DNA from: Streptomyces oceani
GTDB taxonomy: Bacteria; Actinomycetota; Actinomycetes; Streptomycetales; Streptomycetaceae
Direction of reading: 5' to 3'
NCBI RefSeq assembly: GCF_001751245.1
Contig: NZ_LJGU01000132.1
Coordinates: forward strand, 55,860-89,781
Length of the DNA stretch: 33,922 nucleotides
Shown here: positions 16,194 to 27,017 of the stretch, piece after piece
How the letters are laid out: every line of letters begins with the position of its first letter
Position numbering within the stretch: position 1 is the first letter of the stretch
Translations under genes and position numbers: made by a program
The notes under the pieces: model-generated
What the model saw: only the letters and a program-made list of their open reading frames with translations
The model's database searches: none
What the model was told of the DNA's origin: nothing

Positions 16194-16907
16194 ATGGCAC
16201 TGGCGACCCGTACCGACCGGCGGCCGTCCCCGGCCCGGCTGCTCTGGCGCTCCACCATCGGCAAGAAGGCGGTGATGGCGGTCACCGGGCTGATCATGCT
16301 GCTGTACCTGGTCAGCCATCTGCTGGGGAACCTGAAGGTGTTCGCCGGCCCGGACGAGATGAACGGCTACGCGCACTGGCTGCGCACCGTCGGCGAGCCC
16401 TTCCTGGGTCACGAGTGGTTCGTCTGGCTGGCGCGCTGCGTGCTGCTGGCGGCCGTGGGGCTGCACGGCGTGAGCGCGTACCAGCTCAGCCGGCGTGATC
16501 TGGCGGCCCGCCCGGTGCCGTACGCGGCTCGGCGGCGGGCCACGGCACGGGACAGCTACGCGACCCGGACGATGCGCTGGGGCGGGGTGATCCTGGCCCT
16601 GTTCCTGGTGTGGCACATCCTCGACCTGACCACCGGCACGGTGAATCCGCGGGGTCGGGCGGGCCACCCGTACGAGAACATCGTCGCCACCTTCAGCACC
16701 TGGTACGGCAACGCGATCTACGTCGTGGCGATGCTCGCCCTCGGGCTGCACGTACGGCACGGCTTCTGGTCGGCCGCGCAGACCCTCGGGGTGAACCGCC
16801 CGCGACGCGAGCGGGCGCTCAAGGCCACCGCGAACGCGCTGGCACTGGTGCTGACCGCCGGATTCCTCTCCATACCGCTGGCCGTGATGACGGGAGTCGT
16901 GAGCTGA
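16194..16907 (+). CDS. sdhC: Succinate dehydrogenase membrane cytochrome b subunit
   Basis: 237 residues, the length of the single fused anchor of the Bacillus/Wolinella type rather than the short SdhC+SdhD pair. Hydrophobic segments start at [24 protein letters not shown] and run through [60 protein letters not shown] and [17 protein letters not shown]: five helices with in-helix histidines suited to bind two hemes and a menaquinone. The ATG at 16194 has no ribosome site but a possible -10 just before it, so it may be leaderless; ATG 16164 is an alternative. First gene of the sdhCAB operon. Confidence 0.93.
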   Translation: MALATRTDRRPSPARLLWRSTIGKKAVMAVTGLIMLLYLVSHLLGNLKVFAGPDEMNGYAHWLRTVGEPFLGHEWFVWLARCVLLAAVGLHGVSAYQLSRRDLAARPVPYAARRRATARDSYATRTMRWGGVILALFLVWHILDLTTGTVNPRGRAGHPYENIVATFSTWYGNAIYVVAMLALGLHVRHGFWSAAQTLGVNRPRRERALKATANALALVLTAGFLSIPLAVMTGVVS

Positions 16908-16908
16908 C

Positions 16909-19694
<2,786 letters not shown>

Positions 19695-19706
19695 GCGTAC
19701 GCCGTT

Positions 19707-19733
19707 CCAGCATGCTCCGCCGGAGGTGGCTGG
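19707..19733. terminator. Hairpin after sdhB
   Basis: CCAGC (19707-19711) pairs with GCTGG (19729-19733), and inside it CTCC (19715-19718) with GGAG (19722-19725), separated by a symmetric 3x3 internal loop. It lies 12 bases past the sdhB stop, between that operon and the convergent XRE gene. No T-run; termination is inferred. Confidence 0.5.
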
Positions 19734-19769
19734 CGTAGCGAGAGGCGCGCGCTCCGGCGCGATGGGGCC

Positions 19770-20072
19770 TTAAGAGGCGGTCCGCTCAGGCGCGTTGCGG
19801 GCGGAGTCAGTCGGTCCGGCGTCCCGTTCGGGCTGACTGATCTCGGCCCACACCGCGTCGAGGGAGAGGCCGAGGGCGTCGGCGATCGCCGCGACGGTCG
19901 AGAAGGCTGGCGTGGCCACGCGGCCCGACTCGACCTTCCGGAGGGTTTCCGGCGAGACACGTGACGCGAGCGCGACATCGAGCATCGAGCGCTCTCCCCT
20001 AGCTCTGCGGAGAAGGGCTCCGAGGCGCTGTCCGCGTTCGACCTCTGCGGGGGTGAGCGGATATCTGACCAT
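19770..20072 (-). CDS. XRE-family repressor-like HTH protein
   Basis: 100 residues. A single Cro/C1-type helix-turn-helix fills about residues 15-75: GALLRRARGERSMLDVALASRVSPETLRKVESGRVATPAFSTVAAIADALGLSLDAVW. The remainder is a short hydrophilic tail with no sensor domain. It is divergent from the methionine aminopeptidase gene over a 66-base gap containing two copies of a 10-base repeat. TAGAAT lies 7 bases before the ATG, so the mRNA may start at the start codon. The likely role is local repression of itself and the aminopeptidase gene. Confidence 0.88.
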   Translation of the reverse strand: MVRYPLTPAEVERGQRLGALLRRARGERSMLDVALASRVSPETLRKVESGRVATPAFSTVAAIADALGLSLDAVWAEISQPERDAGPTDSARNAPERTAS

Positions 20073-20078
20073 GCCCCT

Positions 20079-20111
20079 ATTCTAATGCCGGTATAGTAAT
20101 CCCGGTATAGT
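20079..20111. promoter_or_regulatory. XRE/map divergent promoters and repeated operator
   Basis: CCGGTATAGT occurs twice as a direct repeat, at 20088-20097 and 20102-20111, a spacing of 14 bases. Each copy holds TATAGT, which reads as a plus-strand -10 for the aminopeptidase gene. On the other strand TAGAAT (20084-20079) is followed by six bases and the XRE ATG, the layout of a leaderless promoter. A protein bound to the repeats would block both promoters. Confidence 0.55.
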
Positions 20112-20138
20112 TATTGGTGGACGACGAAGAGGTGCCGC

Positions 20139-20921
20139 ATGATCGAGATCCTGAACCCCACTCTCCTGGCCCGGGCGAGAGGCACCGGCTCCCTGGTCGC
20201 CGACATCCTGCAGACGCTGAAGAGTCGGAGCACGATCGGCACCAACCTTCTGGAGATCGACCAGTGGGCCAAGGCCATGATCGTCGAGGCGGGGGCGCTG
20301 TCCTGCTACGTCGACTACGAACCGTCGTTCGGACGCGGCCCGTTCGGCCACTACATCTGCACGGCCGTCAACGACGCCGTGCTCCACGGGCGACCGTACG
20401 ACTACCGGCTCGGCGACGGCGACCTGCTGACGCTCGACCTCGCCGTGTCCCTGGAAGGCGTCGCCGCGGACGCCGCCATCAGCTTCGTCGTGGGCGACGC
20501 GCGGCCCCCGGAAAGCCTCGCGATGATCAGTGCGACCCAACGCGCACTGGCCGCGGGCATCGCCGCCGCCGGGCCCGGGGCCCGTATCGGCGACCTCTCA
20601 CACGCCATCGGCGGCGTGCTGCGCGAGGCCGGCTATGAGATCAACACCGAGTTCGGCGGTCACGGCATCGGATCAACGATGCACCAGGATCCGCATGTTC
20701 CGAACACCGGACGCCCCGGCCGTGGATACCCACTACGCCCCGGGCTGCTGCTGGCGCTGGAACCATGGGTCATGGCGGACACCGCCAAGCTCGTCACCGA
20801 CGCCGACGGATGGACGCTTCGCAGCGCGACCGGCTGCCGGACCGCGCACAGCGAACACACCATCGCCATCACCGACGACGGAGCCGACATCCTCACCCTG
20901 CCGACCGAAGCGCGGCACTGA
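20139..20921 (+). CDS. map: Type I methionine aminopeptidase
   Basis: 260 residues, catalytic core only. All active-site residues of the pita-bread fold are present: His83 (VLHGRP), metal ligands Asp100 (LTLDLAV), Asp111 (AADAAISF), His175 (GGHGIGSTMHQDP), Glu208 (LALEPWV) and Glu239 (SEHTIAIT). It removes initiator methionine from nascent proteins. The ATG at 20139 has AAGAGG upstream. It is not in a ribosomal-protein operon, where the housekeeping map usually sits. It is instead paired with its own divergent XRE gene, so this is probably an extra, regulated copy. Confidence 0.92.
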   Translation: MIEILNPTLLARARGTGSLVADILQTLKSRSTIGTNLLEIDQWAKAMIVEAGALSCYVDYEPSFGRGPFGHYICTAVNDAVLHGRPYDYRLGDGDLLTLDLAVSLEGVAADAAISFVVGDARPPESLAMISATQRALAAGIAAAGPGARIGDLSHAIGGVLREAGYEINTEFGGHGIGSTMHQDPHVPNTGRPGRGYPLRPGLLLALEPWVMADTAKLVTDADGWTLRSATGCRTAHSEHTIAITDDGADILTLPTEARH

Positions 20922-20971
20922 ACTCGCGGCCAGAGCGTGCCCGTCCGCTCGTGGGCGCGTACCCTGCCGCC

Positions 20972-21769
20972 TCAGGGCTTGCGCCCGACCGCGCCCCACC
21001 CAGCCCGGTCGGTGGTGCGGCCGGTGTGCTCGTCCGGCCGCCAGTTGGGCCAGGAGACCATGCCGGGCTCGACCAGCTCGAGACCGTCGAAGAAGGCGAC
21101 GGTCTGCTCCGGCTCCCGGAAGATGTACGGGATCGCGCCGGAGTTGTTGTACTCCTCCTGCACCGCCCGGTGCTCCTCGTCGGAGGCGGTGGAGTGGCTG
21201 GCGGCGAGATAGCTGCCCGAGGGCAGTCGCTCCATCAGCCGGTGCACCAGCGACAGCGCCTCGTCCCAGTCCTCGATGTGCCCCAGCACGTCGTTGATCA
21301 CCAGGCCGACGGGGCGGGTCAGGTCGAGTACCTTCGCGGCTCCCTCCAGGACCGCGTCGGTGTCCCGCATGTCCGCCTGTACGTAGTCGGTCGCGCCCTC
21401 GGGTGTACTGGTCAGCAGCACGTGGACGTGCAGCAGGACCAGCGGGTCGTGGTCGACGTACAACACCCGGCAGTCGGGCGCGATGCGTTGGGCGATCTCG
21501 TGCGTGTTGTCGGCCGTCGGGAGGCCCGCGCCCAGGTCGAGGAACTGCCGGACGCCCGCCTCCCGGGCCAGATAGCTGACCGTGCGCCGCAAGAAGTCCC
21601 TGGACTCCCGGGCGAAGGTGGTGATCAGCGGGTATTTTCCGCTGTACGCGTCACCCGCGTCGTGGTCGGCGGGATAGTTGTCCTTCCCGCCCAGCCAGTA
21701 GTTCCACACCCGCGCGGAGTGCGCGACCGACGTGTTCATCTCGGGGGGCAGGTGCTGTTCGCCGGTCAT
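20972..21769 (-). CDS. DUF574-type SAM-dependent methyltransferase
   Basis: 265 residues. Family marks: HSARVWNYWLGGKDNYPADHDAG near the N-terminus, the SAM-binding DLGAGLPTADNTHEIAQ, VLYVDHDPLVLLHV and VINDVLGHIEDWDEAL, ending with LVEPGMVSWPNWRPDE. This actinobacterial family is very large in streptomycetes and its substrates are mostly unknown. It is convergent with map. A paralogue lies at 31671 in the same window. Confidence 0.88.
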   Translation of the reverse strand: MTGEQHLPPEMNTSVAHSARVWNYWLGGKDNYPADHDAGDAYSGKYPLITTFARESRDFLRRTVSYLAREAGVRQFLDLGAGLPTADNTHEIAQRIAPDCRVLYVDHDPLVLLHVHVLLTSTPEGATDYVQADMRDTDAVLEGAAKVLDLTRPVGLVINDVLGHIEDWDEALSLVHRLMERLPSGSYLAASHSTASDEEHRAVQEEYNNSGAIPYIFREPEQTVAFFDGLELVEPGMVSWPNWRPDEHTGRTTDRAGWGAVGRKP

Positions 21770-22284
21770 GGACTTCCCATCGCAGACGTCGGTGTGGGGT
21801 GTGGGCCGGCGAACGCCGCGGACACGCCGCGTACTCCGCGACCGTCGCGGGCACGGTCCCGCCCACCGGGGTCCGTGTCGTGCCTCCGGAACCAGCCACC
21901 GCTGGCCGCTCCCGGTCGCACGTCAGAAGCCCTCCCTCGATGCCTCACGCTAACAAACCGTCACGTGCCCCGCGTACGGCGTTCGCCCCCGGTCGAGGCG
22001 TCCCCTCCTCCCCCCGCGCGGTGCCGCCCCGCCGGCGGGAGCACCTGGGTCAACCGCCCTGCCACGCGGCATGTTTGGCGTGCTTCCCCAGGACCGTGTC
22101 CGGCGTCCTCAGCACGGACTCGTCGAACGCGCTCGGCCTCGGCCGCTCCGGCGCCGCACGGACCTGTCGGAGCCCGCGTCGTACATTCGCCACGGACAAC
22201 GGAGGGCCACGACGGGTGTGCGTCGCGGCCCTCACCAGCGACCCGGCCACACGGCCCGCACGCGCGGCCCGTAAGGCGGCGGCC
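21770..22284. other. Intergenic stretch without a convincing gene
   Basis: 515 bases between the methyltransferase start and the stop of the reductase-like gene, both on the minus strand. Open frames cross it on both strands (for example minus 22050-22250), but none has the third-position G/C pattern, ribosome site or recognisable motif of a gene. It should hold the methyltransferase promoter and the end of the upstream transcript; I see no clear hairpin. Confidence 0.5.
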
Positions 22285-23316
22285 TCAGGCCTGGGGACCG
22301 CCGGGGATCACCTCGTCGGCCGGTGGCGGGGGCGGCGGAGTGCCGTCACCGAACGGGCTGCCGCCGAGCCGCTCCCGGCCGTGCGGCTCCAGCCAGCCGG
22401 ACAGGTCCGGGCCCGCGGGCACGATCTGGGTGGGATTGATGCCGGTGTGCACCTCGTAGTAGTGCCGCTTGATGTGGTCGAAGTCGACCGTGTCGCCCAC
22501 CCCGGGGGTCTGGTAGAGGTCACGGGCGTACGCCCACAGCACCGGGTCCTCGGTGATCTTGTTCCGGTTGCACTTGAAGTGGCCGTGGTAGACGGCGTCG
22601 AACCGGACGAGGGTGGTGAACAGTCGGATGTCCGCCTCGGTGAGGTGGTCGCCGACCAGGTAACGGCGGTCCGCGAGCCGGGCCGAGAGCGCGTCCAGCC
22701 GGCGGAAGACGTCCTCGTACGCCAACTCGTAGTCGTACTGGGTGGTGGCGAAACCGGCGCGGTACACGCCGTTGTTGACGTCCCGGAAGACGCCCTCGAT
22801 CACCTCGGCCATCTCCTCGCGCAGCGCCTCCGGGTAGAGGTCCGGGGCACCTTCGCGGTGCAGGGCGGACCACTCGGTGGCGAAGTCCAGCGTGATCTGC
22901 TGGAAGTCGTTGGTGACCAGCTCACCACTGGGGATGTCCACGATGGCGGGCACGCTCACGCCGCCCGGGTAGCCGGTCTCCCGCTTGTCGTACGCCTCGT
23001 GCAGGAAACGGATGCCCAGCACCGGGTCGCGGTCGTCCGGGTCGAGCGTGAACCGCCAACTGCGGTCGTCCTGCAGGGGGTCCACGACGGCCAGTGAAAT
23101 GGCGTCCTCCAGCCCCAGCAGCCGGCGGGAGGCCAACGCGCGGCTGGCCCAGGGGCATGCGCGGCTGACGACAAGACGGTAGCGGCCCGGCTCCACCGGC
23201 CACCCGTCCCGCCCGTCCGCCGTGATGCGGTCGGCGAAGTGGCTCTTGGAACGCTTGAAGGGCTTACGGCCGTACTCGGTGTTGCCCTCCGGGGCGCTTT
23301 CCGTGGTGCCGCTCAT
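22285..23316 (-). CDS. Glutathionyl-hydroquinone reductase-like (Xi/omega-class GST) protein
   Basis: 343 residues. The thioredoxin-like domain has LVVSRACPWASRA with catalytic Cys54, the Cys-Pro-Trp-Ala motif of the YqjG/ECM4 group. VPAIVDIPSGELVTNDFQQI forms the second ligand-binding element. The helical C-terminal domain includes YLVGDHLTEADIRLFTTLVRFDAVYHGHFKCNRNKI and NPTQIVPAGPDLSGW. The enzymes reduce thiol-conjugated hydroquinones. Since actinomycetes generally make mycothiol rather than glutathione, the thiol partner here is uncertain. The ATG at 23316 has GAGG upstream; a longer frame to 23385 lacks homology. It ends with a proline-rich tail, and lies 161 bases downstream of the DmpA-type gene. 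Confidence 0.85.
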   Translation of the reverse strand: MSGTTESAPEGNTEYGRKPFKRSKSHFADRITADGRDGWPVEPGRYRLVVSRACPWASRALASRRLLGLEDAISLAVVDPLQDDRSWRFTLDPDDRDPVLGIRFLHEAYDKRETGYPGGVSVPAIVDIPSGELVTNDFQQITLDFATEWSALHREGAPDLYPEALREEMAEVIEGVFRDVNNGVYRAGFATTQYDYELAYEDVFRRLDALSARLADRRYLVGDHLTEADIRLFTTLVRFDAVYHGHFKCNRNKITEDPVLWAYARDLYQTPGVGDTVDFDHIKRHYYEVHTGINPTQIVPAGPDLSGWLEPHGRERLGGSPFGDGTPPPPPPADEVIPGGPQA

Positions 23317-23477
23317 GGCTCTCGTTCCTCTCTTCGCGGGGCTAGATCCGTTCCTACCCGCATCCGCTCCTCCAGCATGCCCCACCGGGCCGGCGTCCTC
23401 GGGGAAAGATCAGGACACCGGATAACCGGGTGGTCCGTTTGGCGCCACCCTGGCTGACCCGTACGGTCGCCGAACGG

Positions 23478-24584
23478 TCATGTGCCCCCGTCGCCGGGCC
23501 TCCGCTCCGCAAGCCGGTCCCGGTCCTCGGCCCGCGCCGCCCGCCGCGCGCGGTCCGCCCACGTCTCCGGGGACACGGCCTCGGCCGTACGTCCCTCCCG
23601 GCCGAGGGTCGTCACCGCCGCGCACAGCGCGTTCAGCACCCCTTCCTCGGCGAGGTCCAGGGCCGCCTCGAACAGCGGGTCCAACAGCCGGTCCGGCGGC
23701 GCCGGCGCCTCGTGCCGGGTGCTGAAGGCCAGGCCATAGTCGCCGCTGCCGTTGCCGTACGCCGCGCCGGTACGCGCCAGCCCGAAGACCGCGCGGCGGG
23801 CCAATCGGCCCAACTGCCGGGCGTCCAGGGGCGCGTCGGTGGCCAGGACCAGCATGCAGGAGCCGTTGTCCGGCGGCGGAGAGCCGCTGTCCGCCGCCGG
23901 CGACTCGGCCGGCTCCGACGGACGGACCGCCATCCCCCCGACCCGCAGCGTGCCGCCGTGGTTGGCCTGCACCAGCAGCCCGAGGGTGAACCGCTCGCCC
24001 GCCAGCTCCACCCGCCGGGACGCGGTGCCGACGCCCGCCTTGAAGCCCAGCGCTCGGGTGCCCGTGCCGGCGCCCACGCAGCCCTCCGCGACCGGGCCGG
24101 CGTGCGCGCCGTCAATGGCCTCCCGTACGTGTGCCGCGGTGACCGGGCGGGCCCGGATGTCCGAGAGGTGACCGTCGTTGCACTCGCCCACCACCGGGCT
24201 GAACGACTCGACCCCGGCGAACTCCGGCCTCTCCAACAGCCAGCTCACCACGGCGTCCGCCGCCCGGAAGACGGACAGGGTGCTGGTGAGCACGATCGGT
24301 GACTCCAGTTGCCCCAGTTCGGTCAGCTGGGTGGCCCCGACCAGCTTGCCGTAGCCGTTGCCGGCGAACAGCCCGGCGGGCAGCGTGACTCCGGCCGGAG
24401 CCGGCCCGATGCCGTCCGGCACGATCGCGGTGACCCCGCTGTGCACCCGTGGCGGATCAGTCACGGTGGTGTGCCCGACAGCCACGCCTGGTACGTCGGT
24501 CAGCGCGTTGTCCGGCCCGGGCTCACCCGGCGGCAACGGCAGCCCCAGGTCCCGCGCGCGGGGGCGGTTCGGCTTATCCGGCAT
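23478..24584 (-). CDS. P1-family (DmpA/S58) self-processing aminopeptidase
   Basis: 368 residues. N-terminal NALTDVPGVAVGHTTV and FSPVVGECNDGHLSDI are family signatures. The autocleavage site is Gly241-Ser242 in DNGSCMLVLATDAP, making Ser242 the N-terminal nucleophile of the beta chain. RRAVFGLARTGAAYGNGSGDYGLAFST follows. Asn208 in LLVQANHG matches the oxyanion asparagine. DmpA relatives cleave N-terminal L-residues, D-Ala amides or beta-peptides. The ATG at 24584 has a strong GGAGG 8 bases upstream. A low-complexity Ser/Pro/Asp linker (about 231-240) precedes the cleavage site. It is divergent from the MHS transporter operon across 387 bases. Confidence 0.9.
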   Translation of the reverse strand: MPDKPNRPRARDLGLPLPPGEPGPDNALTDVPGVAVGHTTVTDPPRVHSGVTAIVPDGIGPAPAGVTLPAGLFAGNGYGKLVGATQLTELGQLESPIVLTSTLSVFRAADAVVSWLLERPEFAGVESFSPVVGECNDGHLSDIRARPVTAAHVREAIDGAHAGPVAEGCVGAGTGTRALGFKAGVGTASRRVELAGERFTLGLLVQANHGGTLRVGGMAVRPSEPAESPAADSGSPPPDNGSCMLVLATDAPLDARQLGRLARRAVFGLARTGAAYGNGSGDYGLAFSTRHEAPAPPDRLLDPLFEAALDLAEEGVLNALCAAVTTLGREGRTAEAVSPETWADRARRAARAEDRDRLAERRPGDGGT

Positions 24585-24971
24585 GGCTCGTACCTCCTCG
24601 TACCCCGCCACCGACCAGGGGCGACCCTACCGGCCCCCACGCGGAGGGCCCACAGCGAGTGGTGGCGCCGACAACCGCGCCCGATTCATCACTCCAGGAA
24701 ACGAATGGGGCACCCAAAGCAATGTTCCTGTGAACTGTTGACAGTTGTCAGTTGGCGGTTGGAAGGTGGCTCCTGCCCGAGCATCGCGTACTCCCCCCCC
24801 GCCGGAGTCAGCGTGCCGGCAGTCCCCAAGCCTGATCAGCGACATGGTCAGCGCCACAGGACGTAAGCACCCAACTGTCAGCAGCCAGGCGTGACAACAC
24901 CGCCGCCGCTCCGGTCCTCCCCTCTCACTCACGGTCGGCAGCTCGCGGCCGCACGTACAAGGAGGCCAGCC
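24585..24971. promoter_or_regulatory. Divergent regulatory region with GntR-like operator
   Basis: 387 bases with no gene. TGACA-GT-TGTCA (24739-24750) is a 5+5 dyad of the kind bound by GntR/FCD regulators and overlaps TTGACA (24738-24743), a good -35. A matching half-site ACTGTCA recurs at 24874-24880. GTTGG-type repeats surround the first site. GGAGG at 24961-24965 is the ribosome site for the transporter. The GntR gene of the operon is the natural candidate to bind here. Confidence 0.5.
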
Positions 24972-26276
24972 ATGGCCGAACTCACCAGCACAGCCGACAG
25001 CCAGGACAGCGAACGCATTTCCCCACGGGTGGTCGCGGCCGGCGCTGTGGGCTCGATCGTCGAGTACTTCGACTTCGGGGTCTACGGCTACGTGGCCACG
25101 ATCCTGTCGACGCACTTCTTCGTCAGCGGAGACGACACCGCCGGGTTGCTCGCCACCCTGGCGACCTTCGCGGTGGCCTTCGCCCTGCGCCCCGTGGGCG
25201 GAGTCATCTTCGGCCACCTCGGTGACCGCTACGGCCGTAAGGACGCCCTGGCCGGCACCGTCGTGCTGATGGCCGTCGCCTCCGGCCTCATCGGTCTGCT
25301 TCCCACCTACGCGGCGATCGGTGTCGGCGCCACCGCCCTGCTGGTGCTGGCCCGCTGCCTTCAGGGCGTCGCGGCCGGCGGCGAGCTGGGAGGCGCGGCG
25401 TCCTTCGTCGCCGAACACTCCCCGAACGGCAAACGCGGCCTCTACTGTTCCACCACCCAGACCGGGGCGCTCGCCGGCGCCCTGCTCGCCGCGCTGTGCG
25501 TGTCCCTGCTCAACACCACCCTGGGCGAGGAGACGATGCGGGACTGGGGCTGGCGAGTGCCGTTCCTCATCGCCATCCCGCTCGGCGTCGTCGGGCTGCT
25601 GATCCGGGCCCGCCTGCACGACACTCCCGCCTTCCAGCAGGTCAACGAGGAGAAGGAGACGGCCAGCGCCCCGCTGCTCGAAGCACTGCGCACCCACCGC
25701 AAGGCCCTACTGCAGTGCCTCGGCCTGTCGATCCTGCTCTTCTCCGCCTACTACGTGTTCTACGTGTACGTGAACATCCACTTCCAGGAGGTCCTGGGCA
25801 TCTCCTCGGGGGTGGCGTTCTGGTCCACCGTGGCCACGCTGGGCGTCTCCACCGCCTGTATGCCGCTGTTCGGCGCCCTCACCGACAGAGTCGGACGCAA
25901 GCCGGTGCTCCTCGGCGCCTCGATAGCCGCGATCACGCTGCCGGTACCCGGCTTCGTGCTCTTCGAGGTGAGTACGGGATGGGCGGTCGCCTCGCACATC
26001 GTGCTGGGTCTGATCGACTCCGCGCTGATGGGCGCGGCCTTCGCCACCTTCGCCGAGATGTTCCCGACCCGGGTGCGCTACACCGGCATCGCCCTGGGCT
26101 TCAACCTCGGCAGTGCCGCGGCCGGCGGCACCGCACCGTACATCTGCACCTGGCTGGTGGACCTCACCGGCTCGTCCCTCGCTCCGGCGTGGTTCGTCGT
26201 CGGCACCGCGCTGATCACCCTGGGTGCCGCGGTGGCCCTCAGGGAGACTGCCGGCACACAGTTGCGCGACGCCTGA
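24972..26276 (+). CDS. MHS-family (ProP/ShiA-like) MFS symporter
   Basis: 434 residues, 12 predicted membrane segments. The metabolite:H+ symporter marks are VGSIVEYFDFGVYGY (27-40) and the loop 2-3 motif GHLGDRYGRK (81-90), repeated as GALTDRVGRK in the second half; ARCLQGVAAGGELGGAASFVAEHSP is also typical. The family imports carboxylates, betaines and similar small organics with protons. The ATG at 24972 has AAGGAGG 6 bases upstream. It opens the operon and most likely brings in the pathway substrate; the family bias suggests an anionic or zwitterionic compound. Confidence 0.93.
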   Translation: MAELTSTADSQDSERISPRVVAAGAVGSIVEYFDFGVYGYVATILSTHFFVSGDDTAGLLATLATFAVAFALRPVGGVIFGHLGDRYGRKDALAGTVVLMAVASGLIGLLPTYAAIGVGATALLVLARCLQGVAAGGELGGAASFVAEHSPNGKRGLYCSTTQTGALAGALLAALCVSLLNTTLGEETMRDWGWRVPFLIAIPLGVVGLLIRARLHDTPAFQQVNEEKETASAPLLEALRTHRKALLQCLGLSILLFSAYYVFYVYVNIHFQEVLGISSGVAFWSTVATLGVSTACMPLFGALTDRVGRKPVLLGASIAAITLPVPGFVLFEVSTGWAVASHIVLGLIDSALMGAAFATFAEMFPTRVRYTGIALGFNLGSAAAGGTAPYICTWLVDLTGSSLAPAWFVVGTALITLGAAVALRETAGTQLRDA

Positions 26277-26294
26277 GAGAAAGGTAGGGACTTC

Positions 26295-27017
26295 GTGTCC
26301 GAATACAGCCAGAAGCGGCTGCTGTCGAGGAACACCTTCTCGGAGGCGACCGAGTCCGTCCTGCGCGACATGGTCCTTGGCGGCTCCCTCCAGCCGGGTG
26401 AACGACTCAACGAGGTCTCGCTCGCCTCCTCGCTCGGGATCAGCCGCGGTCCGCTGCGGGAAGCCATCCAGCGGCTGGTCAGCGAGGGCCTGCTCACCGT
26501 CATAAGTCACCGGGGAGCGTTCGTCCGCACCTTCTCCCGGCCGGAGATCGTCGAGCTGTACGAGCTGCGCGGCGCACTGGAACTGCACGCGGTGCGGCTG
26601 GCCTGTGCCCGAGCCACCGACGCCGAGCTGGAGGACCTGGAGACCATGCTCGCCGACACCGCTGACCGTATGCGGGACACCGACCCGGCTTACCCACAGG
26701 AACCGGACTTCCACCTGCGGTTGGTGCTGCTCGCCGGCAACCAGGCACTGATGCGCAGCGCGCTGGAGGTGCAGCGGCAGCTCTCCCTGGCCCGCTCGAT
26801 GTCCGCGCAGCGCCCGACGCGCGCCCGCGCGGCCGTGGTCGAGCACGGAGACCTGGTGGCGATGCTGCGCCGGCGCGATGTGGAGGAGGCCACCGCGCTG
26901 ATGACGCGGCACCTCGACCATTCGATGGACAGCGCCATCGCGGCACTAGGCCTACCTGGGGGGGACGGGAAACCCGAGGGGGACACGCGACAGAACCGGA
27001 GTGAGAACGACATATGA
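26295..27017 (+). CDS. GntR-family regulator, FCD subfamily
   Basis: 240 residues. Winged helix with SVLRDMVLGGSLQPGERLNEVSLASSLGISRGPLREAIQRLVSEGLLTVISHRGAFV, then a helical FCD ligand domain (ELYELRGALELHAVRLA..., FHLRLVLLAGNQ, HGDLVAMLRRRDVEEATALMTRHLDHS). FCD proteins sense pathway organic acids through a metal-bound pocket. The GTG at 26295 follows AGGTAGGG. It sits between the transporter and the enzyme genes, its stop overlapping the next ATG (ATGA), so the regulator is made along with the enzymes and probably controls the upstream dyad. Confidence 0.92.
   Translation: MSEYSQKRLLSRNTFSEATESVLRDMVLGGSLQPGERLNEVSLASSLGISRGPLREAIQRLVSEGLLTVISHRGAFVRTFSRPEIVELYELRGALELHAVRLACARATDAELEDLETMLADTADRMRDTDPAYPQEPDFHLRLVLLAGNQALMRSALEVQRQLSLARSMSAQRPTRARAAVVEHGDLVAMLRRRDVEEATALMTRHLDHSMDSAIAALGLPGGDGKPEGDTRQNRSENDI

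Noticed and set aside
20765..22459. 564-codon plus-strand open frame
   Set aside because: Runs antisense through the DUF574 methyltransferase and the intergenic region; no start signal or motif.
24794..24801. Run of eight C bases in the regulatory gap
   Set aside because: Could be a phase-variable tract, but it is not in a coding frame and does not lie between a recognisable -35 and -10.
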